Shown: piece by piece, positions 11,764 to 18,811 of the stretch
How positions within the stretch are numbered: position 1 is the stretch's first letter
Layout: each line of letters starts with the position of its first letter
DNA from: Rubrobacter xylanophilus DSM 9941
GTDB lineage: Bacteria; Actinomycetota; Rubrobacteria; Rubrobacterales; Rubrobacteraceae
DNA: 64,000 bases
Assembly (NCBI RefSeq): GCF_000014185.1
Contig: NC_008148.1
Coordinates: 3,142,001-3,206,000, forward strand
Reading direction: 5' to 3'
Made by a program: the position numbers and the translations under genes
The notes under the pieces: generated by a model
Seen by the model: only the letters and a program-made list of their open reading frames with translations
Database searches by the model: none
What the model was told of the DNA's origin: nothing

Positions 11764-12084
11764 ATGCAGGGATACAAGCTCATCGCCGCCATAGTCCCGA
11801 AGGGGGCCGCCGGCAGGGTCATGGACGCGGCCCGCGAGGCGGGAGCGGAGGGCGGCACCATCCTGATGGCCCGCGGGACGGGAGTGCACGAGGCGCGGCG
11901 CTTCTTCGGTATCACGATCAGCTCCGAGCGGGAGCTGATCGTGATCCTGACCGAGCAGGAGAAGCGGGAGGCGATCCTCGACGCGGTGGTGCGGGCGGGC
12001 CGGCTCGACGAACCGGCGCGCGGCATAGCGTTCGTGCTCGCCGTCGAAGAGGTCACCGGCATCGTCCACCGCGAGGAGGGCTGA
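11764..12084 (+). CDS. P-II family signal protein
   Basis: A 106-residue protein with the P-II fold pattern: YKLIAAIVPKGAAGRVMDAAREAG at the N-terminus, the loop region ILMARGTGVHEARRFFGI, the core ELIVILTEQEKREAILDAVVRAG and the C-terminal strand GIAFVLAVEEVTGIV. It is not GlnB/GlnK-like: the T-loop lacks a uridylylatable Tyr at the expected place and there is no amtB or glnA beside it. The partner is the DUF1538 protein immediately upstream. It probably binds a nucleotide or small ligand and regulates that membrane protein (inference). Confidence 0.8.
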   Translation: MQGYKLIAAIVPKGAAGRVMDAAREAGAEGGTILMARGTGVHEARRFFGITISSERELIVILTEQEKREAILDAVVRAGRLDEPARGIAFVLAVEEVTGIVHREEG

Positions 12085-12106
12085 CGCCGAACCGCCGCGA
12101 CGCGGG

Positions 12107-13000
12107 TCAGCCGGGACAGACCAGCACCGGCCCCGGCGCAGCCCTGAGCACCCTCGTTGAGACGCTGCCGAGCCGCAGCCGGTCGAGCCCTCCGAGGCCG
12201 CGCCTGCCGACCGCGACGAGCGCCGGGCCTTCGCCGCCCTCCCGGGCGACGGCCAGCAGCACCGAGGCAGCCTCCCCCTCCCTGACGCTGACCCGCGGGC
12301 GGTACCCGAGCCGCCCCTCCAGCGCCCGGGCGCGCGCCAGGAGAGAAACCTCGTGGCGGCCCAGCGCGACCCGCAGGGGCGCGGCGGCGTCCTCCGCAAG
12401 CCTCGCCGCCCCGGAAACCCCGACTATGACGGGGAAGGCCCTCACCAGCTGCAGCGTCGCCCCGAGAAGGGGCGCGATGTCCGCGGCCAGCTCCCCGGCC
12501 CGCCGCGCTTCCTCCGAGGTGTCGTCGCCGACGACCACGCGGGAGGGCGGCCACGCCTCCCGGCCGCCCTTCACGACCAGAACCGGGCAGGGCGCCAGGC
12601 CCACGACCCCTTCGGAGACGCTGCCCGTCACGAGCCGCTCGACCGTTCCCAGCCCTCTGCGGCCCACGACGATCAGGCCGGCCCCGAGTTCCCGGGCCAG
12701 CGCGCAGATCTCCTCCTCCGGCCGCCCCTCCCTGAGGTGCCCCTCGACCTCCCCACCCACGGCGGAGGCCGCTGCCGCCACCTCTCCGGAGAGGAGCTCG
12801 CGCGCCTCCCGCGTGCGCGGCGGCGCATCCGCAGCGGGACCGCCCTCCAGAGAGGGAACCGGTTCGAAGGTGCGCAAGACGTGCACCACGTGCAGCTCCG
12901 AGCCTGCCCCGGCGCAGAGGTCCGCCGCCGCGCGCAGGGCGAGCGCCGCGCCCGCGGAGCCGTCGGTCGCCAGCAGCACCTTTTCCGGAAAGCCGTCCAT
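12107..13000 (-). CDS. Tandem universal stress protein
   Basis: A 297-residue protein with two Usp domains. The first (about 1-145) begins KVLLATDGSAGAALALRAAADL and ends with the ATP-binding pattern VVGRRGLGTVERLVTGSVSEGVV then CPVLVVK. The second (about 150-297) has RVVVGDDTSEEARRAGELA and ends GRRGLGGLDRLRLGSVSTRVLR then PVLVCPG. Both keep the G-2x-G-9x-G(S/T) nucleotide motif. It lies 72 nt downstream of mnhG in the same direction, so it may be carried on the Mrp operon transcript. Role: cytoplasmic stress-responsive nucleotide-binding protein. Confidence 0.88.
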   Translation of the reverse strand: MDGFPEKVLLATDGSAGAALALRAAADLCAGAGSELHVVHVLRTFEPVPSLEGGPAADAPPRTREARELLSGEVAAAASAVGGEVEGHLREGRPEEEICALARELGAGLIVVGRRGLGTVERLVTGSVSEGVVGLAPCPVLVVKGGREAWPPSRVVVGDDTSEEARRAGELAADIAPLLGATLQLVRAFPVIVGVSGAARLAEDAAAPLRVALGRHEVSLLARARALEGRLGYRPRVSVREGEAASVLLAVAREGGEGPALVAVGRRGLGGLDRLRLGSVSTRVLRAAPGPVLVCPG

Positions 13001-13072
13001 GCGAAGACAACTACGATCTTACAGCCGACCATGTCTCATGGGCCAGAGACAGGTCTCTCGCCCGCGGGCGCC

Positions 13073-13420
13073 TCAACGCTCCGAAGCCCCCCAGCCCCCT
13101 CTGCCCGACTCGTCCACAGGGTCTGGGGCCAGCATCCTCTCGCCCCTGCGGTAGGCGGCGCGCCCGATCACGTGCGCCGAGACCGGGGAGGTGAGGAGGA
13201 GGAAGAGCGAGATCAGGATGACCCGGAACACGATCTCCGGCTCCCCCGTCACAACCGACGCGGCCAGCAGCGAGATGACCCCGAGAAAGACCGCCTTGCT
13301 CGCCGCGTGCAGCCGGGTGTAGGTGTCCGGCATCCGCAGCATGCCGTAGACCCCGACGGTTATGACCGCGACCCCGAGGACAACGAAGGCGTCGGCAATC
13401 CAGGGGAGGAGCGCGCCCAC
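13073..13420 (-). CDS. mnhG: Mrp Na+/H+ antiporter subunit G
   Basis: Last subunit of the seven-gene Mrp antiporter, 115 residues, three transmembrane segments. The family pattern is VGVYGMLRMPDTYTRLHAAS near residues 22-41, then SPVSAHVIGRAAYR. Its GTG start shares one base with the mnhF stop (TAGTG). The C-terminal tail (about 25 residues) is hydrophilic and not conserved in the family. Confidence 0.9.
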   Translation of the reverse strand: MGALLPWIADAFVVLGVAVITVGVYGMLRMPDTYTRLHAASKAVFLGVISLLAASVVTGEPEIVFRVILISLFLLLTSPVSAHVIGRAAYRRGERMLAPDPVDESGRGGWGASER

Positions 13421-13686
13421 TAAAAGACCCTCCGCTCAGAGTGGTAGCGGGCGGCGGCCACGGTGCCCACGAAGGCGAGCAGGGCGAGGATGAGCGCCGC
13501 GTCCAGGAAGTAGGGGGTGCGGAAGGCGTCGACGAACAGCACCAGGATGCCCACCATCACCAGCGTGAGGGTGTCCAGGGCGAGTATCCGCCCGGTGGCG
13601 GAGGGTATGCGGATCACCGCGTACACGCTGGCGAGCAGCAGCAGCGCCATCCAGACCGACGCCGCGTAGAACACCGTCTCGTGCAT
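13420..13686 (-). CDS. mnhF: Mrp Na+/H+ antiporter subunit F
   Basis: An 88-residue subunit with three membrane segments and the family signature YAVIRIPSATGRILALDTLT near residues 22-41, followed by LVLFVDAFRTPYFLDAALILALLAF. It follows mnhE after 21 nt and overlaps mnhG by one base. Confidence 0.9.
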   Translation of the reverse strand: MHETVFYAASVWMALLLLASVYAVIRIPSATGRILALDTLTLVMVGILVLFVDAFRTPYFLDAALILALLAFVGTVAAARYHSERRVF

Positions 13687-13707
13687 CTCCAGAGCCTCCT
13701 CTCTATC

Positions 13708-14199
13708 TCAGGGAAAGACCTCTCTCTGGTAGCGCCGGTAGAACTCCTCGTGCTCCCGGCGCACGGCCTCCGGGTCGGAGGCGTCTATGGTGTGGATGAG
13801 CATCACCCTCCTCTCCCAGTCCACCTCGACGAGGAAGGTGCCGGGGGAGAGGGTCGTCGCCAGCGCGGAGAAGGCCACGCCGGCCGGCGTCCTCTCCCCC
13901 ACCGGCACCGCCACGATGCCGGGGCTGCGCAGGGGGCGCAGGCCGAGGGTCACCAGCGCCACCACCCAGGTGCCCTTCAGGATGCTGCGGAGGACGGCGA
14001 GGCAGAGCGGCACCCCGTAGAGCGCCCGCCGCAGCAGCCCGGCCTCCCCGGGGGGCGCGACGAAGACGAAGCGCCTGAAGGCCAGGAGGAGCCCCGCGGA
14101 GAGGGCGGCTCCCAGGGCGAGGTCCCAGGGGTGGAAGCTCGCCAGCACGAGGGCGTAGACCAGGGTGAGCGCCGCCAGGTAGACGAGAAAGCGCCTCAC
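13708..14199 (-). CDS. mnhE: Mrp Na+/H+ antiporter subunit E
   Basis: A 163-residue subunit. Two N-terminal membrane segments (RRFLVYLAALTLVYALVLAS and the next) precede the conserved soluble region with RSILKGTWVVALVTLGLRPL, ALATTLSPGTFLVEVDWERR and IHTIDASDP. The GTG start overlaps the mnhD stop (GTGA). A longer open frame exists upstream but lies entirely within mnhD and is not used. Confidence 0.9.
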   Translation of the reverse strand: MRRFLVYLAALTLVYALVLASFHPWDLALGAALSAGLLLAFRRFVFVAPPGEAGLLRRALYGVPLCLAVLRSILKGTWVVALVTLGLRPLRSPGIVAVPVGERTPAGVAFSALATTLSPGTFLVEVDWERRVMLIHTIDASDPEAVRREHEEFYRRYQREVFP

Positions 14200-15584
14200 G
14201 GGCCGCCCCCCGCGGGCAGGGCCGAGGCGGCCGCGGCGCTCGCCGCGGCGAGCGGCTCCGGCCAGAGCCCGAGCAGGAGCAGGAGGGCGGCGAGCCCGGC
14301 CACGAGCGCCCGCGGCGCGGCCCCGTCGGGCTTCGCGCCGTCCGCGACCAGGTAGGCGCGCTGGTAGACCTGGAAGCAGTAGACGAAGGAGAGCGCCCCG
14401 CCGGCGAACACCAGCGCGGTCAGCACGGTGCTCCAGAAGACACCCCCGGCCTCCAGGGAGGCCCGGAAGAGCGCGAGCTTCCCGAGAAAGCCCGCCGCCG
14501 GGGGGACCCCGGCCACGGAGAAGGCGCCCACCGCGAACGAGGCCCCCACCCACGGCCCCCGCAGCCCCGTGGCGGTGAAGAGCAGGGCCTTGTTCAGGGC
14601 GTTAGCCAGCGAGTAGAGGACCGCCGCGGCGTATCCGGCCGGCCCGCCGACCCCTATGGCGATCAGGATGTACCCCGCCTGCCCGATGGCCGAGTAGGCC
14701 ATCACCTCGGCGGGCAGGCGGCGCGAGATCGCCTGCAGCGCACCGTAGAGGATGCTGGCGCTGCCGAGGGAGAGCAGCACCAGCCCCCCGAGCCCCGAGA
14801 GGCCGGGCAGGATCTCCCCGCCGAAGCGCAGCAGGCCGTAGCTGCCGATGTTCGCCAGGGCGCCCGAGAGGATCGCGGCCACCGGCGGGTGGCTGCCCAC
14901 GTAGACCGCCGGCAGCCAGAAGTGGAACGGGAAGAGGCCCAGCTTGAGGCCGAAGGCCACGAAGACCGCGACCGAGATCACCGCCGTCGAGGCCGGCTCG
15001 GCGGCGGCTATCCGCCGGGCCACCACCTCCATGTCCAGGCTGCCGGTCAGGTGGTACATCCCGGCGACGGCGATCAGGAAGATCACAGAGCCGAGCAGGT
15101 TGACCACCGCGAAGATGAAGGCCGCCCGGATCTGGTAGTCCTGCTCCCGGTAGCCGGTGAGCGCGTAGGCGGCGGTCATGGCTATCTCGAAGAACACGTA
15201 GAAGTTGAAGATGTCGCCGGTGAGGAAGACGCCGGAGAGGCCGGCGTTGAGCAGAAGGACGAGCGCCGGGAAGGTGCGCGAGCGGACCCCGGAGAGCACC
15301 TCGTGGAGCAGGGCGAGAAAGACGACGCCGGAGGAGATAAGCGCGAAGAGCACGCCCAGAGCGTCGGCGCGCAGCGTGATGCCGACCCCCGGCGGCCAGC
15401 CCCCCGCCACCGACCACACGGGCCCGCCGCCCAGCACCCGCGCGGCGAGCAGCGCGAGGCAGGCCAGGGAGCCCCCCATCCCCGCCACGGCCAGCCACCC
15501 GGCGAGCGGCCGCCGCCCGTCCAGGAGGGCAAGGGCGGCGCCGAGCACCCAGGTGAGCCCGAAGGAGAGGGAGAGCAGGATCAC
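14196..15584 (-). CDS. mnhD: Mrp Na+/H+ antiporter subunit D
   Basis: A 462-residue NuoN/NuoM-like proton-translocating subunit with about 14 membrane helices. Characteristic pieces are FYVFFEIAMTAAYAL (with the helix-5 Glu), FVAFGLKLGLFPFHFWLPAVY (the helix-7 Lys and the HFWLP motif) and SRRLPAEVMAYSAIGQAGYIL. Together with MnhA it forms the two antiporter-like halves of the complex. Its start overlaps mnhC by 4 nt. Confidence 0.93.
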   Translation of the reverse strand: MILLSLSFGLTWVLGAALALLDGRRPLAGWLAVAGMGGSLACLALLAARVLGGGPVWSVAGGWPPGVGITLRADALGVLFALISSGVVFLALLHEVLSGVRSRTFPALVLLLNAGLSGVFLTGDIFNFYVFFEIAMTAAYALTGYREQDYQIRAAFIFAVVNLLGSVIFLIAVAGMYHLTGSLDMEVVARRIAAAEPASTAVISVAVFVAFGLKLGLFPFHFWLPAVYVGSHPPVAAILSGALANIGSYGLLRFGGEILPGLSGLGGLVLLSLGSASILYGALQAISRRLPAEVMAYSAIGQAGYILIAIGVGGPAGYAAAVLYSLANALNKALLFTATGLRGPWVGASFAVGAFSVAGVPPAAGFLGKLALFRASLEAGGVFWSTVLTALVFAGGALSFVYCFQVYQRAYLVADGAKPDGAAPRALVAGLAALLLLLGLWPEPLAAASAAAASALPAGGGP

Positions 15585-15973
15585 GGGCGCTCTTCCGCCT
15601 CCTCGACGCCCTCGCCCCGCTCGATCGCCTCGGCCTCCCGCACCTCGGCCGCTGAGATCTCCTCCAGGTCCACCGACCCGTGGGAGGTGTAGAGCCGGTA
15701 GACCATGCTCAGCAGCAGCGCGGTGACGCTGAAGCTGATGACGATGGCGGTGAGGGCCATCGCCTGCACCAGCGGGTCGCTCACCGGCTCGCCCTCGGGG
15801 AGCGGGTAGATGGGCGGGTAGCCGCGCGAGAGCCCGGCGCAGATCACGAAGAGTATGGCGGCGTTGGAGACGAGGATCATGCCGGTGACGACCCGCACCA
15901 GGTTGCGCTGCAGCACGAGGTAGGCCCCGGCCCCGAAGATGACCGCGACGGAGAGCGAGAGGAGAAAGGTCAT
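15581..15973 (-). CDS. mnhC: Mrp Na+/H+ antiporter subunit C
   Basis: A 130-residue NuoK-like subunit with three membrane helices. Conserved patterns are LQRNLVRVVTGMILVSNAAIL near residues 21-41 and DPLVQAMALTAIVISFSVTAL near 77-97. The tail after residue 110 is acidic and variable. The ATG overlaps the mnhB stop by 4 nt. Confidence 0.92.
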   Translation of the reverse strand: MTFLLSLSVAVIFGAGAYLVLQRNLVRVVTGMILVSNAAILFVICAGLSRGYPPIYPLPEGEPVSDPLVQAMALTAIVISFSVTALLLSMVYRLYTSHGSVDLEEISAAEVREAEAIERGEGVEEAEERP

Positions 15974-16422
15974 CCCTCCCCCTCCTCCCGCGCCCCCGAG
16001 ATCAGGCGCATCACCCCCACCGAGAAGCCGAAGACGAGCAGGAAGATGCCGGTGTCGAAGGCCACGGCGGTGATGAGCTCCAGCGTCCCGAGGTGGACGG
16101 GCTCCTCGCCGGGGGGAGGGTAGTGGGTGAGCGGCGGCTGGCCGAACAGCAGCGGGAAGGCGGCCAGGGCCAGGGCGAGGAGGAGCCCGCCGAAGCACAG
16201 CAGCCCGGCCGGGGGCAGCGGGAGAAGGCGCGAGGCCTCCTCCTCTCCGAAGGCCATGTACTGCAGCAGCACCCCCAGGGAGGCCACCACCCCCGCCGAG
16301 AAGCCGTCCCCCGGCTGGGCGTACCCCTTGACCAGGATGGCCGCCGCGGTGACGAGGGAGGGCAGCAGCAGGGCCCGGGAGACGAAGCGCGTCATGTCCC
16401 CCCGGAGCTCCTCGGGCCTCAC
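15970..16422 (-). CDS. mnhB: Mrp Na+/H+ antiporter subunit B
   Basis: A 150-residue subunit with four membrane segments. The signature KGYAQPGDGFSAGVVASLGV is near residues 32-51, followed by LELITAVAFDTGIFLLVFGF. I chose the GTG whose bases overlap the mnhA stop (GTGA), as at the other junctions; an ATG nine codons later at 16395 would give 141 residues and cannot be excluded. MnhB being separate from MnhA makes this a seven-gene, group 1 Mrp operon. Confidence 0.9.
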   Translation of the reverse strand: MRPEELRGDMTRFVSRALLLPSLVTAAAILVKGYAQPGDGFSAGVVASLGVLLQYMAFGEEEASRLLPLPPAGLLCFGGLLLALALAAFPLLFGQPPLTHYPPPGEEPVHLGTLELITAVAFDTGIFLLVFGFSVGVMRLISGAREEGEG

Positions 16423-18701
16423 GGGAGCCTCCCCCTGGCGAGCAGGGTCGCGACCCCCAGCAGGGCCAGGGCGACGACCGTGATCTCGCCCAGCGTGTCG
16501 AGACCCCGGAAGTCGGCGAGCGTGACGGTGACCACGTCCTTGCCGTGGGCCTCGGGGGTGAGCGCGATGAGGCGCTCGTAGGCCCCCCGCTGGATGGCGG
16601 GCTGGGAGAAGGTGCTCCAGGAGACGGCGAGCGCGAACATCCCCGCCACCACGGCGACGGCGGCCTTCAGGCGGGCCTGCCGGGCGCTGATCCTGGCCCC
16701 CCGCCGCAGCACCCCGGGCGGGATGAGGCGCATCGTGGCCAGCAGCAGCAGGGTGAGGATGGTCTCGACGAGCACGGCGACCAGGGCGACGTCCGGCGCG
16801 CCGAGAAAGCCGTAGACGAGGGCCACGGAGAAGCCGGCGCTGGAGATGACGAGCGCGAGGGTGAGGTGCCGGACGGTGAGGCAGGTGGCGAGCGCCGCCC
16901 CCGCCGCGGCCGCGAGCGCGATGAGCAGCGGCAGGTCGTCCGCCCCCACCTCCCCGAAGCGGAAGACCCCGACGGTGGGCGTGGCGAGCAGCCCGAGCCC
17001 GACGAGCACCCCGGCGGGCAGGAGGATCCCGGCGATCCTGCCCCTGAGGTCCCTGACCTCCAGCTCGTGCCCCCGGTCGGAGAGGAGGTTGAGCAGCCGC
17101 AGCCCGACCCGGTAGGCGCGCTCGGGGCCGGCCGCCTCCCCGGCGCGGGCGAAGAGGCGCGCCGCGGGCTCCCACGCCGGGCGCGAGACCACTATCGCCG
17201 CGCCGAGGGCGTAGGCGGCGAGCGCGAGCAGGTTCTCGGGCCGCGCGTCGAGGTGGTAGGCGACCTGAACCGCGCCCGCAGGCTCCCCGAGGGAGGACGC
17301 CGCGGCGGCCCCCGCGAGCGCGGCGAACGGCCCGGGCAGCAGGCCGCCGAACAGCACCAGAGCCCCGAGCAGGACCACCGGCCACACCAGCTTCCCCGCC
17401 ACCCTCCCGGGCTCCGCCGCCGGCCGGCCGAGGAAGATGCCGCTCCAGAACCTCCAGGTGTAGGCAAGCGTAACGGACGCACTCAGAACCGCAAGCCCAC
17501 CGAAGAGCGCGCCCCGCTCGAGCGCGGCGGCGAAGAAGAACTCGTCCTTGAAGAAGCCGATCGTGAGCGGCAGGGCGGCCAGCCCCGCAGCCGCGAGGCC
17601 CGAAGATGCCGCAAGCAGCGGCATCTTGCTCCACAGCCCCCCCAGGCGGGACAGCCTGTCCTCCCCAGTGGCCTCCGTCACCGCCCCGGCGCTGAGAAAG
17701 AGCGCGCTCTTGGCCAGCGCGTGGGCGATCACGTAGAAGGCGGCCCCCGCAGCGCCGTAGCGCCCCCCAAGGCCGTACATGAAGACCACGTAGCCGTACT
17801 GCGCAACGGTGGAGTAGGCCAGAAGCTGCTTGAGGGTGTCGCGGGTGAGCGCGAGGACGCCGCCCAACCCCATGGAGAGCAGCCCGACGGCGGACATCAC
17901 GGCGAGCAGGGCCTCGCTCTGCGCGAGGATCGGGTAGAGGCGCCCGATGAGCAGGACGCCCGCGGCCACCATCGCCGCAGAGTGCAGGTAGGCCGAGACC
18001 GGCGTCGGGGCGGCCATCGCGCGCGGCAGCCAGAAGTGGAAGGGCGCCTGGGCGCTCTTGGCGAAGGCGGCGAGCAGGACGAGGAGCCCGGCGCTCGCAA
18101 GCAGCGCCCCGGGCTCTACCCTTCCGGCAAGCTCGGGCACGGAGAAGGTGCCGTAGGAGGCGTAGAGGAGGAGCGCCCCGACGAGCAGCAGCACCGCCGT
18201 TATGCCGGTGACGAGGAGCGACATCATGGCCGAGGCCCGCGACTCCTCCCTGTGGCGGTCGTAGCCGATGAGGTAGTAGGAGGCTATGGCGGTGAGGTCC
18301 CAGAACAGGAAGATGAGTATGAGATCCTGGGCCATAGCGAGCCCGACCATAGAGCCCATGAAGAGCAGCACGAAGAAGTAGAAGCCCACTCCCTCAGAGG
18401 CGGGCCGTCCCTGGTGCTCGAGGTGCAGCGGCAGGTAGCCCGCCGAGTAGACGAGCACCACGAGCCCGATGCCGGTGGCCAGCAGCGAGTAGAGCGCTGC
18501 CAGCCCGTCCATCTTTACCGCGAAGCTGGCCCCGAGGCTGGGCGCCCAGGGGAGGACGACCCCCTCTCCCCGGGCGGCGAGAGAGGCCGCGAGCGCCGCA
18601 GCGAAGGCGAGGGCAGCAAAGAGCGTCCCCGCGGGGGCCGCAGCCCGGGGACGCCAGGCGCCGGCCGCCGCCGCGGCCGGCGCCGCGAGCAGCCCCAGCA
18701 C
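16419..18701 (-). CDS. mnhA: Mrp Na+/H+ antiporter subunit A
   Basis: The large 760-residue NuoL-like subunit, first gene of the Mrp operon, with more than 18 membrane helices. Hallmarks include FLFWDLTAIASYYLIGY, AFAKSAQAPFHFWLPRAMAAP (helix-7 Lys and the HFWLP loop), YLHSAAMVAAGVLL and HALAKSALFLSAGAV. The C-terminal part carries the DUF4040 pattern DVALVAVLVETILTLLLLATM, the MnhA extension that docks MnhB. The GTG chosen is the only standard start after an in-frame stop; its ribosome site is poor, with GGGAGG about 20 nt upstream. The complex exchanges H+ for Na+ and supports alkali and salt tolerance. Confidence 0.92.
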   Translation of the reverse strand: MLGLLAAPAAAAAGAWRPRAAAPAGTLFAALAFAAALAASLAARGEGVVLPWAPSLGASFAVKMDGLAALYSLLATGIGLVVLVYSAGYLPLHLEHQGRPASEGVGFYFFVLLFMGSMVGLAMAQDLILIFLFWDLTAIASYYLIGYDRHREESRASAMMSLLVTGITAVLLLVGALLLYASYGTFSVPELAGRVEPGALLASAGLLVLLAAFAKSAQAPFHFWLPRAMAAPTPVSAYLHSAAMVAAGVLLIGRLYPILAQSEALLAVMSAVGLLSMGLGGVLALTRDTLKQLLAYSTVAQYGYVVFMYGLGGRYGAAGAAFYVIAHALAKSALFLSAGAVTEATGEDRLSRLGGLWSKMPLLAASSGLAAAGLAALPLTIGFFKDEFFFAAALERGALFGGLAVLSASVTLAYTWRFWSGIFLGRPAAEPGRVAGKLVWPVVLLGALVLFGGLLPGPFAALAGAAAASSLGEPAGAVQVAYHLDARPENLLALAAYALGAAIVVSRPAWEPAARLFARAGEAAGPERAYRVGLRLLNLLSDRGHELEVRDLRGRIAGILLPAGVLVGLGLLATPTVGVFRFGEVGADDLPLLIALAAAAGAALATCLTVRHLTLALVISSAGFSVALVYGFLGAPDVALVAVLVETILTLLLLATMRLIPPGVLRRGARISARQARLKAAVAVVAGMFALAVSWSTFSQPAIQRGAYERLIALTPEAHGKDVVTVTLADFRGLDTLGEITVVALALLGVATLLARGRLP

Positions 18702-18811
18702 CAGCGGCGCGAGGACCAGCGCCTCCCTCAGCGCCCGCCTCCCACGTCGTCTTCAGGCTCGCGCAAAGCGCCTCCCTCCCAGGGTAAAGAGATTCCGCCC
18801 GCTCCCCTATC

